Origin: Cricetomys ansorgei
Lineage: Eukaryota > Chordata > Mammalia > Rodentia > Nesomyidae
NCBI GenBank assembly: GCA_026225945.1
Contig: JAMJFZ010004066.1
Coordinates: 1,967,001 to 2,031,000 of the forward strand
Direction of reading: 5' to 3'
Length of the DNA: 64,000 nucleotides
Shown here: piece after piece, positions 1 through 11,100 of the stretch
How the letters are laid out: every line of letters begins with the position of its first letter
How positions within the stretch are numbered: position 1 is the first letter of the stretch
Notes under the pieces: generated by a model
Seen by the model: only the letters and a program-made list of their open reading frames with translations
Database searches by the model: none
What the model was told of the DNA's origin: nothing
Program-made: the position numbers and the translations under genes

Positions 1-246
1 GTAGCTTGGATTCCTGTCCCCATTTTGGAGACACGCAGGGCAGCAGAGTCAGTGACCCAGTTCTGACCTCGCCCATGGCCTTGGGCAAATCTGGAGGTTC
101 ATCTTTCAGCTAGCCAATCCCTTCCTCCTCAGAGTGTTGCAAGGCTTAGTGCTCGGCTCCCAGCAGGGGCTGGCCTTGCCAGCCTTACTTAAGATGTTTT
201 TTGTAAATGGACTCAAGTTGAAGTGCTTTGTGGAGCCCTTGGCTTC

Positions 247-648
247 TGTGCTGGCTAGTTTTATGTCAACTTGACTCAAGCTAGAGTCATCTGAGAGAAG
301 GGAACCAAAATTGAGAAAATGCCTCTGTAAGGTGGGTCATAGGCAGGCCAGAAGGCATTTTCTTAATTAGTGATTGACAGGGAAGGGCCCGGCCATAGTG
401 GGTGGTGCCATCCCTGGGCTGGTGGTCCCAGGTTCTAAAAAAGCAGGCTAAGCAACCCATGAGGAGCAAGCCAGTAAGCAGCACCCCTCTGTGGCCTCTG
501 CATCAGCTCCTGCCCTGCTTGGGTTCCTGTCCTGACTTGCTTCAGTGGCGAACAGCGATATGGAAGTGTGAGCCAAATAAACCCTTTCCTTCCCTAGTTG
601 TTTTTTTGGACATGGTGTTTCATTTCAGAGTAGAACCCTAAGACAGCT
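247..648 (+). repeat. Rodent interspersed repeat (family with TTAGTTAGGGTTTC-type end)
   Basis: A dispersed rodent repeat I recognise by its body (gtcaacttgac..caagctagagtcat, gtgggtggtgccatccctgg, agcagcacccctct, aataaaccctttcc) but cannot name with certainty. Related copies lie at 13374-13790 and, in the opposite orientation, at 48237-48790. The strand given is arbitrary. Confidence 0.75.
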
Positions 649-689
649 TCTTCCTTTATAAACTAGGGTAGAAATTGTGTCTGATTTAT

Positions 690-800
690 ATATATGTGTG
701 TGTGTGTGTATATATATGTGTGTGTGTGTATGTGTACATGTATATGTATTTGTATGTATACATATAAGTATAAATAATAATGTATATAGCAATATGTATA
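690..800. repeat. (TG/TA)n microsatellite
   Basis: Alternating blocks of TGTG and TATA dinucleotides grading into AT-rich sequence. Confidence 0.9.
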
Positions 801-834
801 TATATATTTAAAAATACATATTTTAAAAAATACT

Positions 835-958
835 TATTAGGGTCTTACCTAGCCCAGGTGGACCTTGATTTTGACCTTGAATTGGCCGTGTGGCTGAGGA
901 TGGCCTTGAACTTCTGCTGTTCTTGCCTCACCTTATAAATGCCGGGATTAGTGTATAC
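835..958 (-). mobile_element. Degraded B1 SINE
   Basis: Reverse-strand B1 pattern: gtggctgaggatggccttgaac followed by tgccgggatta. Poorly preserved. Confidence 0.55.
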
Positions 959-1354
959 CATCTGCCTGATCTCTGTTTCTATGCAGGGTAAGGGACTCAG
1001 GGTTTACCACCTGAGTCAATTCTTCAGCCCTCATCTACACCTTTTTTCCCAAATTAAACTCTTAGCAGTCAGCCATCCAGCTCGGAGCTCCTGCGGCCTG
1101 CTCTGGGAGTGCTCAGTGCAGGACTGTGTGGCCAGGAAGAGTCTGTCCCTTTGTTACAAGATAGCAAGGAGAGAGAATACTTGCACTCTCCACATTGTGC
1201 TGCTTTTACCAGCCTAATATTTTTTTGTTGCCATTTATAACTTGGCTAACCACTCCTATTGATGACTTACTAAAAATAGAGTAACCTTATTAGTTATTGC
1301 TTATGTTTTTTTAAGATGTCATTCAGTGGTAATTTCAGTTCCATTTAAAAATTT

Positions 1355-1480
1355 TCAAGGCTGAGAATAAAGTTGGGAGATGGAGGCAAGTGGATTAGAA
1401 ATTCAAGGTCATCCTTGGCTACTTAACAGGTTCAAGGCCAGTGTGGGCTACATGAGAGCTTCTGTCAAAAACCAGAATGA
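1355..1480 (+). mobile_element. B3/RSINE-like SINE
   Basis: Recognised from aattcaaggtcatccttggc and gttcaaggccagtgtgggct followed by a decayed CTGTC end. Confidence 0.65.
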
Positions 1481-1849
1481 AGTTTCAGTGACTGGTCAGA
1501 GATGGAGCATTGCCCGTGGTCCAGCAGCCCTGCCGCAGGCTGGCTGTTTCCTGAGGTCTTGTTAGCGTGTCCTTTCCTTGGGAGAGCTTCTCTTTATTCC
1601 CGTTTAGTCTATGGTGTGGGTAGTGGCTTTGAGACAGAGCAGCCTGCTTAATCAGCCTGTGATCCTGAGAACAAGGGTCCAGGAGAGTGCTGTGAGCTGA
1701 ACACTTGCTGGAGCCTGGAGCCATTTTGAATGGGACCCAGCTGTCCAAGAGCTCCAGAGAAGGGATGTGAAATCATGCTTCTGGAGTTGTTTGCCTTTGT
1801 GTAGTGTGTAGGTAAGGGTGTTAGCGTTCTCAGAACTCTAAAGACTGAC

Positions 1850-1990
1850 AAGGCCTGGCAGCACACACCTGTAATGCCTGCACCTGGAGGGCCAAGGCAG
1901 GAGGAGCTTGAGTTTGATACCAGCCTGGCTACGTAGCAAGACCCTGAACAAAACAACCAACACCAAAAGAACAACAACAACCCAACGAAA
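1850..1990 (+). mobile_element. B1/B4-type SINE
   Basis: Shows ggcagcacacacctgtaatg, caaggcaggaggagcttgag and an A/C-rich tail with CAA repeats. Confidence 0.7.
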
Positions 1991-2639
1991 ATATCCCAAC
2001 CAAATGAAAACTCTCAAAAGCAGGTCACTCTGGATCGTTGCTAACAGCGTGGAACACTTCACAAGCGGCCCAATGAGGGCACCCGCACAGTGGCCCCAGG
2101 AGGGACACTGTCTGCCAGCACCCCTCATTCCCACGGAGCCCTCTGGCCCTGTCTGAGCGATGATGGCCCCGGAATCTGGGCGCTCCTCTTGGGTGTGGTG
2201 CTCTGGTTTGATCACTCAGCAGTGCTGGTGAGGTTTGCCTGGACACGTCAGAGGGGCTCCAAGAGGCTGCGAGACCTCTTGGGCAGGGGCACAGGAAGTT
2301 CTCCTGGTGACTGGAGACCCCAAGCATTTCCTTGGCTGTTGTTTACAAGTGCTCAGCAGTGCTCCCAGAGCAGGGAGCGCTGTCTGGGAATGTTTCCCAG
2401 CAGTCTGGGGGTGGGGTGCAGAGGCTTAAGGAGCCGCCAGAAACCTCCCTCTTTTCTCCCCTACAACTTCTCTGCTGAGGTCTGTCTGCAGACTTAGCTT
2501 GCAGAATAGAAACTGCTTTGGAGCAGGATAGATCAGCTAACTGGTAATTTCAAGATAATGTGCACTATTTTTGTTTTAATTTGGTAATGGAATGTCCAAA
2601 AATTAATATTCATGATACTTTTAAAAAATGCACTAATCT

Positions 2640-2763
2640 CGGTCAGGTGTAGTGAATGCTTTAATTCCAGCACTCAGAAGGCAGAAGCATCTCTGAGTTC
2701 CCGGCCTGTGGACCAGCATAGTGAGACTATCTGAAAACAAACAAACAAACAAACAAACAAACA
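2640..2763 (+). mobile_element. B1 SINE with (CAAA)n tail
   Basis: B1 body with ttaattccagcactcagaag and gaccagcatagtgagac, ending in about six CAAA units. Confidence 0.8.
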
Positions 2764-2842
2764 GCATTTATCTGAGTCTTGGCAGGTTTTGACCCTCCAT
2801 GTTGGTGTCAGTAGATACATTTGGGACAAGCAGGCTGTTGGG

Positions 2843-3101
2843 AGAAAGAGGATCCCATAAGTAGCCCATGTCCCCCTCTCCTGACTCAGCTCTCCAGTTG
2901 TCCATGTCAGTGCTTGGTTGTGGCACCCTGCTACAGAACAGTCCCTTCTCTTAGGCAAAGTCCTGTAAAGGCAGAAAGAGGATCCATAAGTAGCCCATGT
3001 CCCCCTCTCCTGACTCAGCTCTCCAGTTGTCCATGTCAGTGCTTGGTTGTGGCACCCTGCTACAGAACAGTCCCTTCTCTTAGGCAAAGTCCTGTAAAGG
3101 C
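2843..3101. repeat. Near-identical tandem duplication (130 + 129 bp)
   Basis: The block 2843-2972 is repeated directly at 2973-3101. By eye the copies differ by one base, a C missing from the second copy near its start. The unit is not a recognised SINE. Such identity in neutral intron implies a recent duplication or an assembly artefact. Confidence 0.92.
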
Positions 3102-3527
3102 TGTTCATTGTTCCCTTTGCTAAAGGTTTTTGTGGGTCTTTGGTCCCCTGATCACAAATTAGGATGCTGGTGATGCCCGTGCTTTTGAACTGTGAAGCCC
3201 AGCTTTCTTCCTTAACAACGGTGCATTGCTTTGTGTTTGAAAGTGATGTGTCCCTCCTTTCCACACTGTGTGTGTGTGGGCTTCGCGCTGGCAAGGGTGG
3301 TGCAAGTCTTGAACCTAAATTTAGATTCCTTCAAAGGTTTTGAAAGTACTTCCTCCCCGATCCACAGGCTGCGAAGGCTGCTGCTGAGCGGGGGCTTTCG
3401 GTGCCGAGAAGTGAGAATCGAGACGGCTGGAAGGGCTGCCTTGGGCCCTGGCTTCTCCGCGAGGCTCTGCCATTGTAGGCCACATCACTGGTGGCTTCAG
3501 TAAAGAAACTTCAGGATTAAGAGGGGG

Positions 3528-3700
3528 AGCTGGTGAGAGGGCTTGGAGGGTAGGGGCACTTACTGTCCAAGCCTGATGCCTGTGCTCCGTCCTCAGAACT
3601 CACGAAGTGGCGGGACTGACTCCCACGAGTTGTCCCTAAGTCTGCAGGCACACGGTGGCACTGCACACCTTCCCGCATGAATAAAAAATGTAAAAAAAGA
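3528..3700 (+). mobile_element. B2-family SINE
   Basis: Head ggggagctggtgagagggct, then the B2-type middle (gactgactcccacgagttgt) and an A-rich tail containing AATAAA. Confidence 0.75.
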
Positions 3701-3778
3701 AAAGATTGGGAGGGGCTGGGAATGTACGTTAGCTCTAGATACTTGTCTGGCATGAACGAGGCTTTCCAGCCCTGCATG

Positions 3779-3915
3779 GACCGGGTATGGTGGCACGCGT
3801 CTGTGATCCCAGCACTAGGGAGGCAGAGGCAGAAGGTAGAGAAATTCAAGGTCATGCCCAGCTGAATAGTGAGCCGGAGACTGGCCTAAGTCACCTGAGA
3901 CCGTGTCTCAGGAAA
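3779..3915 (+). mobile_element. B1/RSINE-type SINE
   Basis: Shows gggtatggtggcacgcgtct, atcccagcactagggaggca and a CGTGTCTCA end. Confidence 0.8.
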
Positions 3916-4249
3916 TCGGAAGACATGAATGACATTCTCAAAGAACTAATCACGCACACACCGGAAGAGAGGGTTTGGTGGCAGTCTGGCAGGGTGGGAG
4001 TACCCAGAGTTGGAGGGCTCAGTCGCAGTGACTTTTGTCTGGGCTGGGTTGTAGCTCCCCAGGTGGACTTCCTTACCTGGCATGCCCCTGTCAGTGTGTC
4101 TATGTTGAGTTGGGCTAGGACAGTGAGGGTTAAGGCGGGGCGGGGTACGGCTGGAAGGTTTTCTGACTGAGTGGGGTGAATGTCGTGGTGGGCCAGAGTC
4201 ACGGGTGTTTTGTATATGACTCTCCGTCCTTGAGTCATAGAAATGGTAT

Positions 4250-4360
4250 TTGAAGCCCAGTGCCCCTGGCTAAGGCATGCAATTCTAACGCTCGAGAGGC
4301 TGAGGCAGGAGGATCTTAGTTTTTGGGCTAAATAAGGAGACCCATCTCCAACAGAACCAA
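4250..4360 (+). mobile_element. Degraded B1/B4-type SINE
   Basis: Only the central gaggctgaggcaggaggatc block is clear. Confidence 0.5.
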
Positions 4361-4576
4361 AGCATATGAAAGGATGGTGCTGTTTCATCTCTTAGGCCTT
4401 GAAGCCCCAGCACAGACAGGAGAATCCTGTGTAGGAGGCCAGTGCCCAGGTCATCCTGCCCAAGAGGGACTTGAGGCCTCAGAGTTGGCTGCTGGGAGAA
4501 GGGCTCAGAGAAGGCTTGGCCAGACACTGCCTCACACAGCCCTAGGCCCTCTGGTGTGAATGTGGGACTTGCCTAA

Positions 4577-4728
4577 TAAGTTTTGTTTTGTTTTGGTTTT
4601 GGTTTTTCGAGACAGGGTTTCTCTGAGTAGCCCCGCCTGTCTTGGATTGGCTCTGTAGACCAGGCTGGCCTGAAACTCAGATCCATCTTCCTCTGATTCC
4701 CAAGTGCTAGAATTAAAGGCATGCCCAG
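4577..4728 (-). mobile_element. B1 SINE
   Basis: T-rich start (reverse complement of the A tail), gagacagggtttctctgagt, gtagaccaggctggcctgaa and aagtgctagaattaaaggca. Confidence 0.88.
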
Positions 4729-4849
4729 AGCCTAATTAGGTTCTTGAGAATTGTCCCAAGGCCCATTGCTGCTCAGTAAACACACAGAATCTCATTCCCA
4801 GTGTTTTCCCAGCCTGGGTCAACAGTCGCCTTTGAGCCAATCTTTGTTT

Positions 4850-5120
4850 TATAACTCCCCTTTACTTAAATATTTATTCTTTTAAAAAAGGTTAATTTGT
4901 TTTGGGGTAAGGTAGTACAGCCACAGTGCAGCGTTGAATCGAGATGGGCTGTTGGAAGAGTCTTTATGCCTGGCCCTGGTCTCAGGCTTCTCTCTCCAGG
5001 GATGGCTGCAAGCTGCTCCTACCTCCTTCCTCTGTCCCCCCTCTCAGGGATGGGCATACTATTTAGTTTTGTACCTTCCTCTTTTAACTCAATACATCTT
5101 GGAAATCTTCCCATAATAGA
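4850..5120 (-). mobile_element. Possible ancient L1 fragment
   Basis: The stretch around aactcaatacatcttggaaa resembles the 3' region of old mammalian L1 elements read antisense. Weak by-eye resemblance only. Confidence 0.35.
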
Positions 5121-5157
5121 CCCGATAGTGCAGTTTTATGTTTCTAAAACTTGAGGT

Positions 5158-5335
5158 GAGGTCCTGGAGAGACCGCTCCGCAGTCATGAGCACTTGTCCT
5201 TGCAGAGGACGCAGGTTCAGCCCAGCACTTTTGCTGGCCATTGACGCCACCTGTAACTGCGGGGTGCATGTGCTGCAGGCGTGCATTCCAGCAGAGCACT
5301 CACACACGCAAAACAAGTAAATCTAAAAACAACTG
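5158..5335 (+). mobile_element. B2-family SINE
   Basis: gtccttgcagaggacgcagg and a following tRNA-derived B-box-like gttcagccc, then a CA-rich region and AAAACAAGTAAATC tail. The head is degraded. Confidence 0.7.
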
Positions 5336-5343
5336 TCCTTTAA

Positions 5344-5365
5344 GTTGAGCCAAAACTGGCTCAAC
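5344..5365. repeat. Short perfect inverted repeat
   Basis: Nine-base arms (gttgagcca / tggctcaac) around a four-base loop. Confidence 0.7.
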
Positions 5366-5579
5366 AGAGACGGAGGCCCACCGTCACCCCAGCGCTAGAT
5401 AGTCGTCCCTGCTGCCTGCCTCGAGAGCACTCTCACTGCACCCTCCCCAGCCCTGGCAACTGTTATTATGTTTCCTGTTTCTAAGAACTTGCCTGTCCCG
5501 GATATTTCATAACAACGGGATTGTGTAACATGCGGCCTCTTTAACTTGGCGAATGTTTGCGGATTTCATTCATCTTGGA

Positions 5580-5660
5580 CTGTATCAGTACCAGGTCTTG
5601 CTACACAGTCCAAGATGGCCTGGAACTCAGGATCTTCCCTCTTCAGCCTCCTGATTATTG
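5580..5660 (-). mobile_element. Partial B1 SINE
   Basis: aggtcttgctacacagtcca and ggcctggaactcaggatctt are typical antisense B1 text. Confidence 0.6.
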
Positions 5661-5947
5661 TATTTATGAAGTAAGCTGGCTTCCTTCACTCCTTTTTATG
5701 AGTGACTAGTATCCCGAGGTCCAGAGAGATCACATTTGCCCATAGGTCAGTTTGTTGACACTGCAGGGATTTGCACTTTTGGCTAGGGTATCGTATGCTA
5801 GTCAGCGTCTGTGGGCCGTGTGAGCGAGAGCTTGTTTTTACTGCTTCTGGGTGACCTGGGTATAGTAGTGGCTGGGCCGTGGGGGTCCTCTTTCAGTTCT
5901 GGGGAACTGCACACCATTTCCTCAGAGGTGACATCTGTTTCACTGCC

Positions 5948-6012
5948 CCCAGCACTGGGTGAGGGTCTCAGAGGCCCCAGCACTGGGTGAGGGTCTCGTG
6001 GGTGAGGGTCTC
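5948..6012. repeat. 28-bp imperfect tandem repeat
   Basis: The unit containing ccagcactgggtgagggtct occurs twice, 28 bp apart, followed by a third partial copy. Confidence 0.85.
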
Positions 6013-6269
6013 TGTTTTCCACATCCTTCCAGCACCTGACATTTTCTGTTGCTTGTTTTGGCTGGTTTTCGTTTTTCAGCTGTTAGAGCCACTGTGATGG
6101 GTGTGAGTGTTTTTTTATGGTGTTGATTTAATGACTAATGATAATTTTTGTCCTTTCTGGGGTATTTGTATGTCTTCTTTGAGAAATCAGTTGATACTGT
6201 CTTTTTGTTGTATCATAGATGTTCTATATTAGTGTTATTTTTTAAATAATTAAAATTTTTATTTACTTT

Positions 6270-6436
6270 TTTGTTGTTGTTGTCTTTTTTGTTTTTCAAG
6301 AACACTACCTATGTGTTCTCTGGCTGTCCTGGAACTCACTCCGCAGACCAGGCTGGCCTTGAACTCACAGAGATCCGCCTGCCTCTGCCTCCCGGAGTGC
6401 TGGGATGAAAGGCGTGTGTGACCACTGTCCGGCTTA
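6270..6436 (-). mobile_element. B1 SINE
   Basis: Well preserved: tggctgtcctggaactcact, cagaccaggctggccttgaa and gagtgctgggatgaaaggcg, preceded by a T/TTG-rich tract (A-tail complement). Confidence 0.92.
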
Positions 6437-6444
6437 ATTAAAAT

Positions 6445-6625
6445 TTATTTTATGTGTGTGTTCATGTGTATAGCTGTTTATGTGTTTATGGGTATGGGCA
6501 CTGGGGTGTTTTGGGGTGTGGGTGTTTATGTGTATGGTTGTGTGTGTGTGTTTATGTGTTTTGCGTTTGGGTGTTTATATGTATGTGTGTGTGTGTTTAT
6601 GTGTTATGTATCTGGCTGTTTATAG
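6445..6625. repeat. TG/TTTATG-rich minisatellite-like tract
   Basis: Repeated GTGTTTATGTGT-like segments, irregular, with interspersed (GT)n. Confidence 0.8.
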
Positions 6626-6739
6626 GTTTTATTCTTTGGGATCACTGCATTCTGTTGATTTGTAGTGATTCCCTGACTGATTGCTTTATCTTTCTGATGA
6701 GTTTTGCGGTAGGTGGTGAAAGGCCCTTTACTTATTTAT

Positions 6740-6792
6740 TTACTTGATTTTGTTGTGTTTTTTTTGTTTTTTGTTTTTTTGTTTTTTCCTCC
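6740..6792. repeat. T-rich low-complexity tract
   Basis: About 50 bases of T interrupted by single G bases. Confidence 0.85.
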
Positions 6793-7739
6793 CCCAAGAT
6801 CGCTCTGGCTGCCGTTATCCCCGTAATTCCATGTGACTTGTAGTAGGAGTGCACCCAGTTCTATTTCAAGAGGCAGCTGGGGCTTAGGAAGTGGCTGTTT
6901 GATTCTCCAGACTGACCCAGAGAGCACTGCCATTTTCCTGTTGTTAACGCGGACTGTTGCTGAACATGGACGATCTTTCTGTTCCGCTGGCTTTCATTTC
7001 TCGCAGCGGTGCGTTTCAGGTTGCAGTGTGCGGGCGTCTCTGGTTGTGGCGTGTGCTCTCCTCTTCGGCGTTAATACAGACGTCCTCTGTTGTTTATGGA
7101 CTGCTGTTGCTAGCCTGTCGCAGTGCGTTGGTCACAGAGCTCATCCCCTGGCCAGCTCTGATAGCTCTCCTGCCAGCCCCTTAGTGTTTTCTGTATGTGC
7201 CATTGTCATTTTTTCGTGAAGGTTTCTTTCTAATCTGTATGCCTCTTGTTTGGCAAGAGCAGACAATCTAGCCTTATTCTTATTACAAGAAGGGAGATGG
7301 TCCAGTCTCTCACCACTGCGTGTGATGTCAGCTGTGGGCGCCATAGGTGCCCTTTATGTAAACGGGGGCGTTCCCCTCCACTGGTTAGGGCGCTGAGTGT
7401 TTTCATCAGAAGCTGTTGGAGTTTGTCGAATGCCTCTTCTGTGTTTCTTCCGATTATACCATGGGTCCCTTTATCCTAATGCGATGTACTATCCTCCCTT
7501 GTACTCCTTGACTTCTGTTTATTGAATGACATTCTTGTTCGTGGGACAAACCCTTGGTGGTGGGGCATAGCGCTTGCCACCACGTGCTGCGTTCAGCTTG
7601 CTAGTGCCCAGGCGTGTCTGCTGGCAGACGCAGGCGTTCACAGCCGTGAACGTCGTCACAGCGCTGCTTCTGTGGCAGCTCACACACTTCAGTTTCTGCA
7701 TCTTCTTTATCTCTTCAGAGTATCTCTTATTTATACTGT

Positions 7740-8035
7740 CAATTCGTGCACGCGCATGTGTGGATGTGCAGTTGGGGGCAGGGCACGAGTGCGCTTGGCA
7801 CGTGTGTGGAGGTCAGCGGGTAACCCTGGGCATTGGTCTCCTTCTACCTTGCTGGAGACAGGGTCTCACCACTGCTGTGTACTGTGGACTGTCTGGCTGG
7901 CTGGAGATCTTGGGATTCTCCCACGGGACAGAGGTGTGCTGCGGAGGCTGCCATGGGCTCTCGGGATCTGAACTCAGGTTCTCATGTGCACAGCAGGCAC
8001 TCCACCTGCTTCACTGTCTCCCCAGCCTGTCAGTT
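7740..8035 (-). mobile_element. B3/RSINE-type composite SINE
   Basis: Antisense composite. A TG-rich start and gtgtggaggtcagcgggtaa lead into a B1-like segment with ggagacagggtctcaccact, then aactcaggttctcatgtgca and gtctccccagcct, the complement of a tRNA-type head. Confidence 0.7.
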
Positions 8036-8777
8036 TCCCCTGTCAGTTTCCCTTGAGTTAAGTGTGTTGCTTTTTTCTCATGTGCATACACTCCAGATCT
8101 CCTCTGAAGTCCGAGGTGACACTTAATAGTTTCATTGTCTTAAAATTGACTGAAACTTGTGGCCTAACTAGCCACAGCTTGGAGAATGTCCTGCCCACTT
8201 TTGACAAGGATGTGGCCTCTGTTGTTGGTGGGTGGGTGTCCTGGAGCTGTTAGGTCTAGTTGGCTTCTGATCTTGTGAAAGTCTTCTGCTTCCTTGTTGG
8301 CCTGAATGGCTTTCTGACCATTGCTCCAGTGGAGGGTTGATGTCTCCAGCAGCCGCCTGAGGACTGTGTAGTTTCCCTCAGTTCTGTCAGTCTCTCCTGC
8401 AAGTGTTTGGGACTTTGTTGTTAGGTGCACATAATGTTTGTAATTGTTGTATCTTCTTGATAATGGACTTGGTTGTCATTACTTGAGAGTTTGTCCCCAT
8501 GACAGTTGTTTGTTCCCAAGTGTGTTTGAGCTGGTGTTAATACAAGCATAACGCTTGTTGAAGGCCACCCTTTACCCTGACTGGCTCTTTCTAGCATTGC
8601 ACTTTGAACATGTCTGTGTGTTTGGATCAAAGAGGAATCTCTGGTAAACCATACAGCACTTTGTGGGTCATGTGCTGGAATCTGTCCTGTCAGTTTCTAC
8701 CTTTAAATTGAAGAGTTTGTGTTATTTATTTACCTATTTGTGTTCATGTGATTGATTGCCTTATTTGGGCTGTGGGG

Positions 8778-8954
8778 GGGGTGCTGGAGAGAAGTCTTTG
8801 TGCTTAAGAACACTTTCTGTTCTTGTAGAGGACCTAAGTTTGGTTTCCAGCACCCACATAGCTACCCATAACTCTAGTTCCAGGGGTAGGAACCTTCTTC
8901 TGGCCCTCAAGGGCTCCCATGTACAAACATGTACACATAAATTTAAAAGAAATC
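8778..8954 (+). mobile_element. B2-family SINE
   Basis: gtgctggagagaagtctttg head, cttgtagaggacctaagttt, cagcacccacatagctaccc and a CATAAATTTAAAAG tail. Confidence 0.85.
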
Positions 8955-8955
8955 T

Positions 8956-9050
8956 TCGAACAGGAACTCGTTATGTAGCCGAGGCTGGTCTCTAAATTCA
9001 TAATTCCCTGCCTCTGGTGCCCAGACCGCTGCGAGAGCATGCGCCGGCGG
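8956..9050 (-). mobile_element. Degraded B1 fragment
   Basis: aactcgttatgtagccgagg and ctggtctctaaattcataat resemble antisense B1. Weak. Confidence 0.45.
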
Positions 9051-9419
9051 CCCTGCAGTCTGCCCTTTGTTCTCATGATTTACGGTTTCATCATTGTGTT
9101 TATATTAAATGGATATTCCTCTATGCAGTATTCTGGCCCATTTTTGTTTATTATGAACTTTAAACTGTTTTCTTAGTGCATGTTTTGTGGACCACAGTTG
9201 ACATCTCAATTTATAACTGTCTAGCTTTACTTAATGCCAGTGTGGTTGGTACAGTATACGAGAAATCGGCTACGCCTTTCTTGTTATCGTCACAAAATGT
9301 ATCATTGTGTGCTCCTCAGCATAGGCTAGAAGTTCGTCTGTGAGATCATGTATTGAACCAAGAGGTTATGGTCCAAAACTATACTGGGCTTTCTTTATAG
9401 TTGGCCTCTATAGTTCCCT

Positions 9420-9560
9420 TTGTTTATTTATTGAGACAGGGTCTCATTTGGCTGGCCTGGAACTTGCTGTGTGGACAGGCTGGCCTTGAACTCACAGAGG
9501 TCCGCCTGTCTGCCTCCTGTCTTTGCCTCTAAAGGCGGTGGACCTACAAGTGGCGCTTTA
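9420..9560 (-). mobile_element. B1 SINE
   Basis: ttgagacagggtctcatttg, ggacaggctggccttgaact and a degraded 5' half. Confidence 0.82.
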
Positions 9561-9919
9561 TCCAGCTCTGCTCAGGTACTGCTTCCCTGGAGGTCTTGTT
9601 CATCTTTTTTAAAATTTATTTTTATGACCACACACAGTGCGGTGAAGGGGCCATTTTTCTCACCCCATCCTGGGCTGACGGGCCACTCAGTCTTCAGTGA
9701 TGCCCTGGGTAACTCTGGGCCAGCATTGCTGTACACCCACTAGGTGCCTGAGGACTGCACTCCCAGAGCAGGAGCGCTGAATTAAAAGGTGCGCGTGGGC
9801 AGAGGGATGCTGGGCATTAAAGGCTAAGGCTTACAACGAAAGGCACACGTATCTTGAGAGCTGTCCTAGATGGACATGTGTGGCACTGTATGATTTCATG
9901 TTTGTCTCAGTCTGTTTCC

Positions 9920-10045
9920 TCCTAGGCTTTTCGTGGATTGTTTATTGACCTTGGCCTTTGCCAGTCTGGTAGGTGAGAAATGGCGCCTCTGTGTAGGCTT
10001 GATCTGCATCTGTTGTGTAAGCTTGAGCATCTTAACAGAGCCAGG
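9920..10045 (-). mobile_element. Antisense L1 fragment
   Basis: ggtaggtgagaaatggcgcc followed by tgatctgcatctg and ttgagcatctt matches an old-L1 pattern read antisense. Confidence 0.5.
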
Positions 10046-10824
10046 CTGGTCAGCGTCATTTCCTGTGAGCTGTTTGTTGATGCTGTCTCTCCCGGAGAAG
10101 ACTGGGGCTGCACTTTTGCTGGGTCAGGTTTCTTGGTTACTTGGTTACTTTGGAAGGAACATGAAATGTTGAATCTTTCCCTCCACAACTTATGTTTTCC
10201 CACGTGTTCCGTTTTTCATATATGAAGCTTACTTCCTACCAATGCTGTTGCTTAGGCATATAGCTGGGGATCTTACCTTTTTAAGTGTTCTTTACCCGAG
10301 ATCCCCCACTCAACTTTGAACTGAGATGGTGTATATACCCAGCTTTCTTCCGGAACAGTGCTTCAGCTGGTTCTTAGAGCAATCCTGTTGTTTAAAACTG
10401 ATGTTGGAGGAGCTTATGTTTTACTTTTGACACCTGCTGGTGTTTTGTTGAGTCCTTAGCACTGGTGGGCGTGCTGGTGGCTCTGGTCTGTCCGTGGCTG
10501 TCCCCAACCTTGTTTCCCATGAAGCCTAGCCTAGGTTTTAAGTTGAAATATGCATCTCTTGTGTTGGAAAGCTCCTCTGTCTTCAGGTTTTTAGAGATAG
10601 TGCAGGGATGTGAGAGTTTGTCAGATGCTATTCGATGTCTCTGTTGATTCCAGCCGCGCAGGGTGGTTGGAGGATAGCCTGGAACTCAGCCTGCAGGGTG
10701 TCTTGGAGGAGTGTGGAAGGCTGTTACAGGGAGGAGAGGTGGAGGCTGGAGCACCATCTGCTGCTGCTAGAGTGGGACCGACAGAAAGCGGAAGACAGGA
10801 AGGAGCCCCGCTTTCTCTCCCTGT

Positions 10825-11100
10825 GTTAGTCACACTTCATTGCTGTGACAGATACCTGAGAAGAACTCGGGATGGAAGACTCATTTTGTTTACCGTTCCG
10901 AGAAGTTCTGTCCATTCTGGTGGGACGGTGTGGGCAGAGAAGTTTACATCATGGTGGGCAGGGAGTAAAACTGAGCCCACCAAGAGGAGGCCTGGATAAG
11001 ACGTCCTAAGGGCATGCCTCCTTGGACCACGCTCTCCTTTCACAGCACCACCTCCCAACACCCAGGTTCCAGTCTCGAACCTGTCAGTGGCTTGACCATC
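10825..11100 (+). repeat. Rodent interspersed repeat
   Basis: Starts gtgttagtcacacttcattg and continues through catcatggtgggcagggag to a caccacctcccaacaccc segment. I recognise the family but cannot name it. Orientation is arbitrary. Confidence 0.6.

Larger units (their letters stand above)
5400..9400 (-). mobile_element. Ancient antisense LINE-1, fragmented
   Basis: Read on the + strand, several pieces follow the order of an antisense old L1. About 5440-5590 resembles the 3' region, 6100-6230 resembles the tctaatgactaatga segment, 7250-7580 resembles ORF2 around gtgtgatgtcagctgtgggc, 8110-8680 resembles 5'-ward ORF2, and 9150-9320 a further piece. The element is highly diverged with no open reading frame of note. 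It is broken by a B1, a TG-rich tract and a B3-like SINE. Boundaries are approximate. Confidence 0.65.

Noticed and set aside
2674..3294. A 206-codon minus-strand frame with an internal repeated peptide
   Set aside because: The peptide repeat comes from the 130-bp tandem DNA duplication, and the frame begins and ends in unrelated intron and a B1. No family resemblance.
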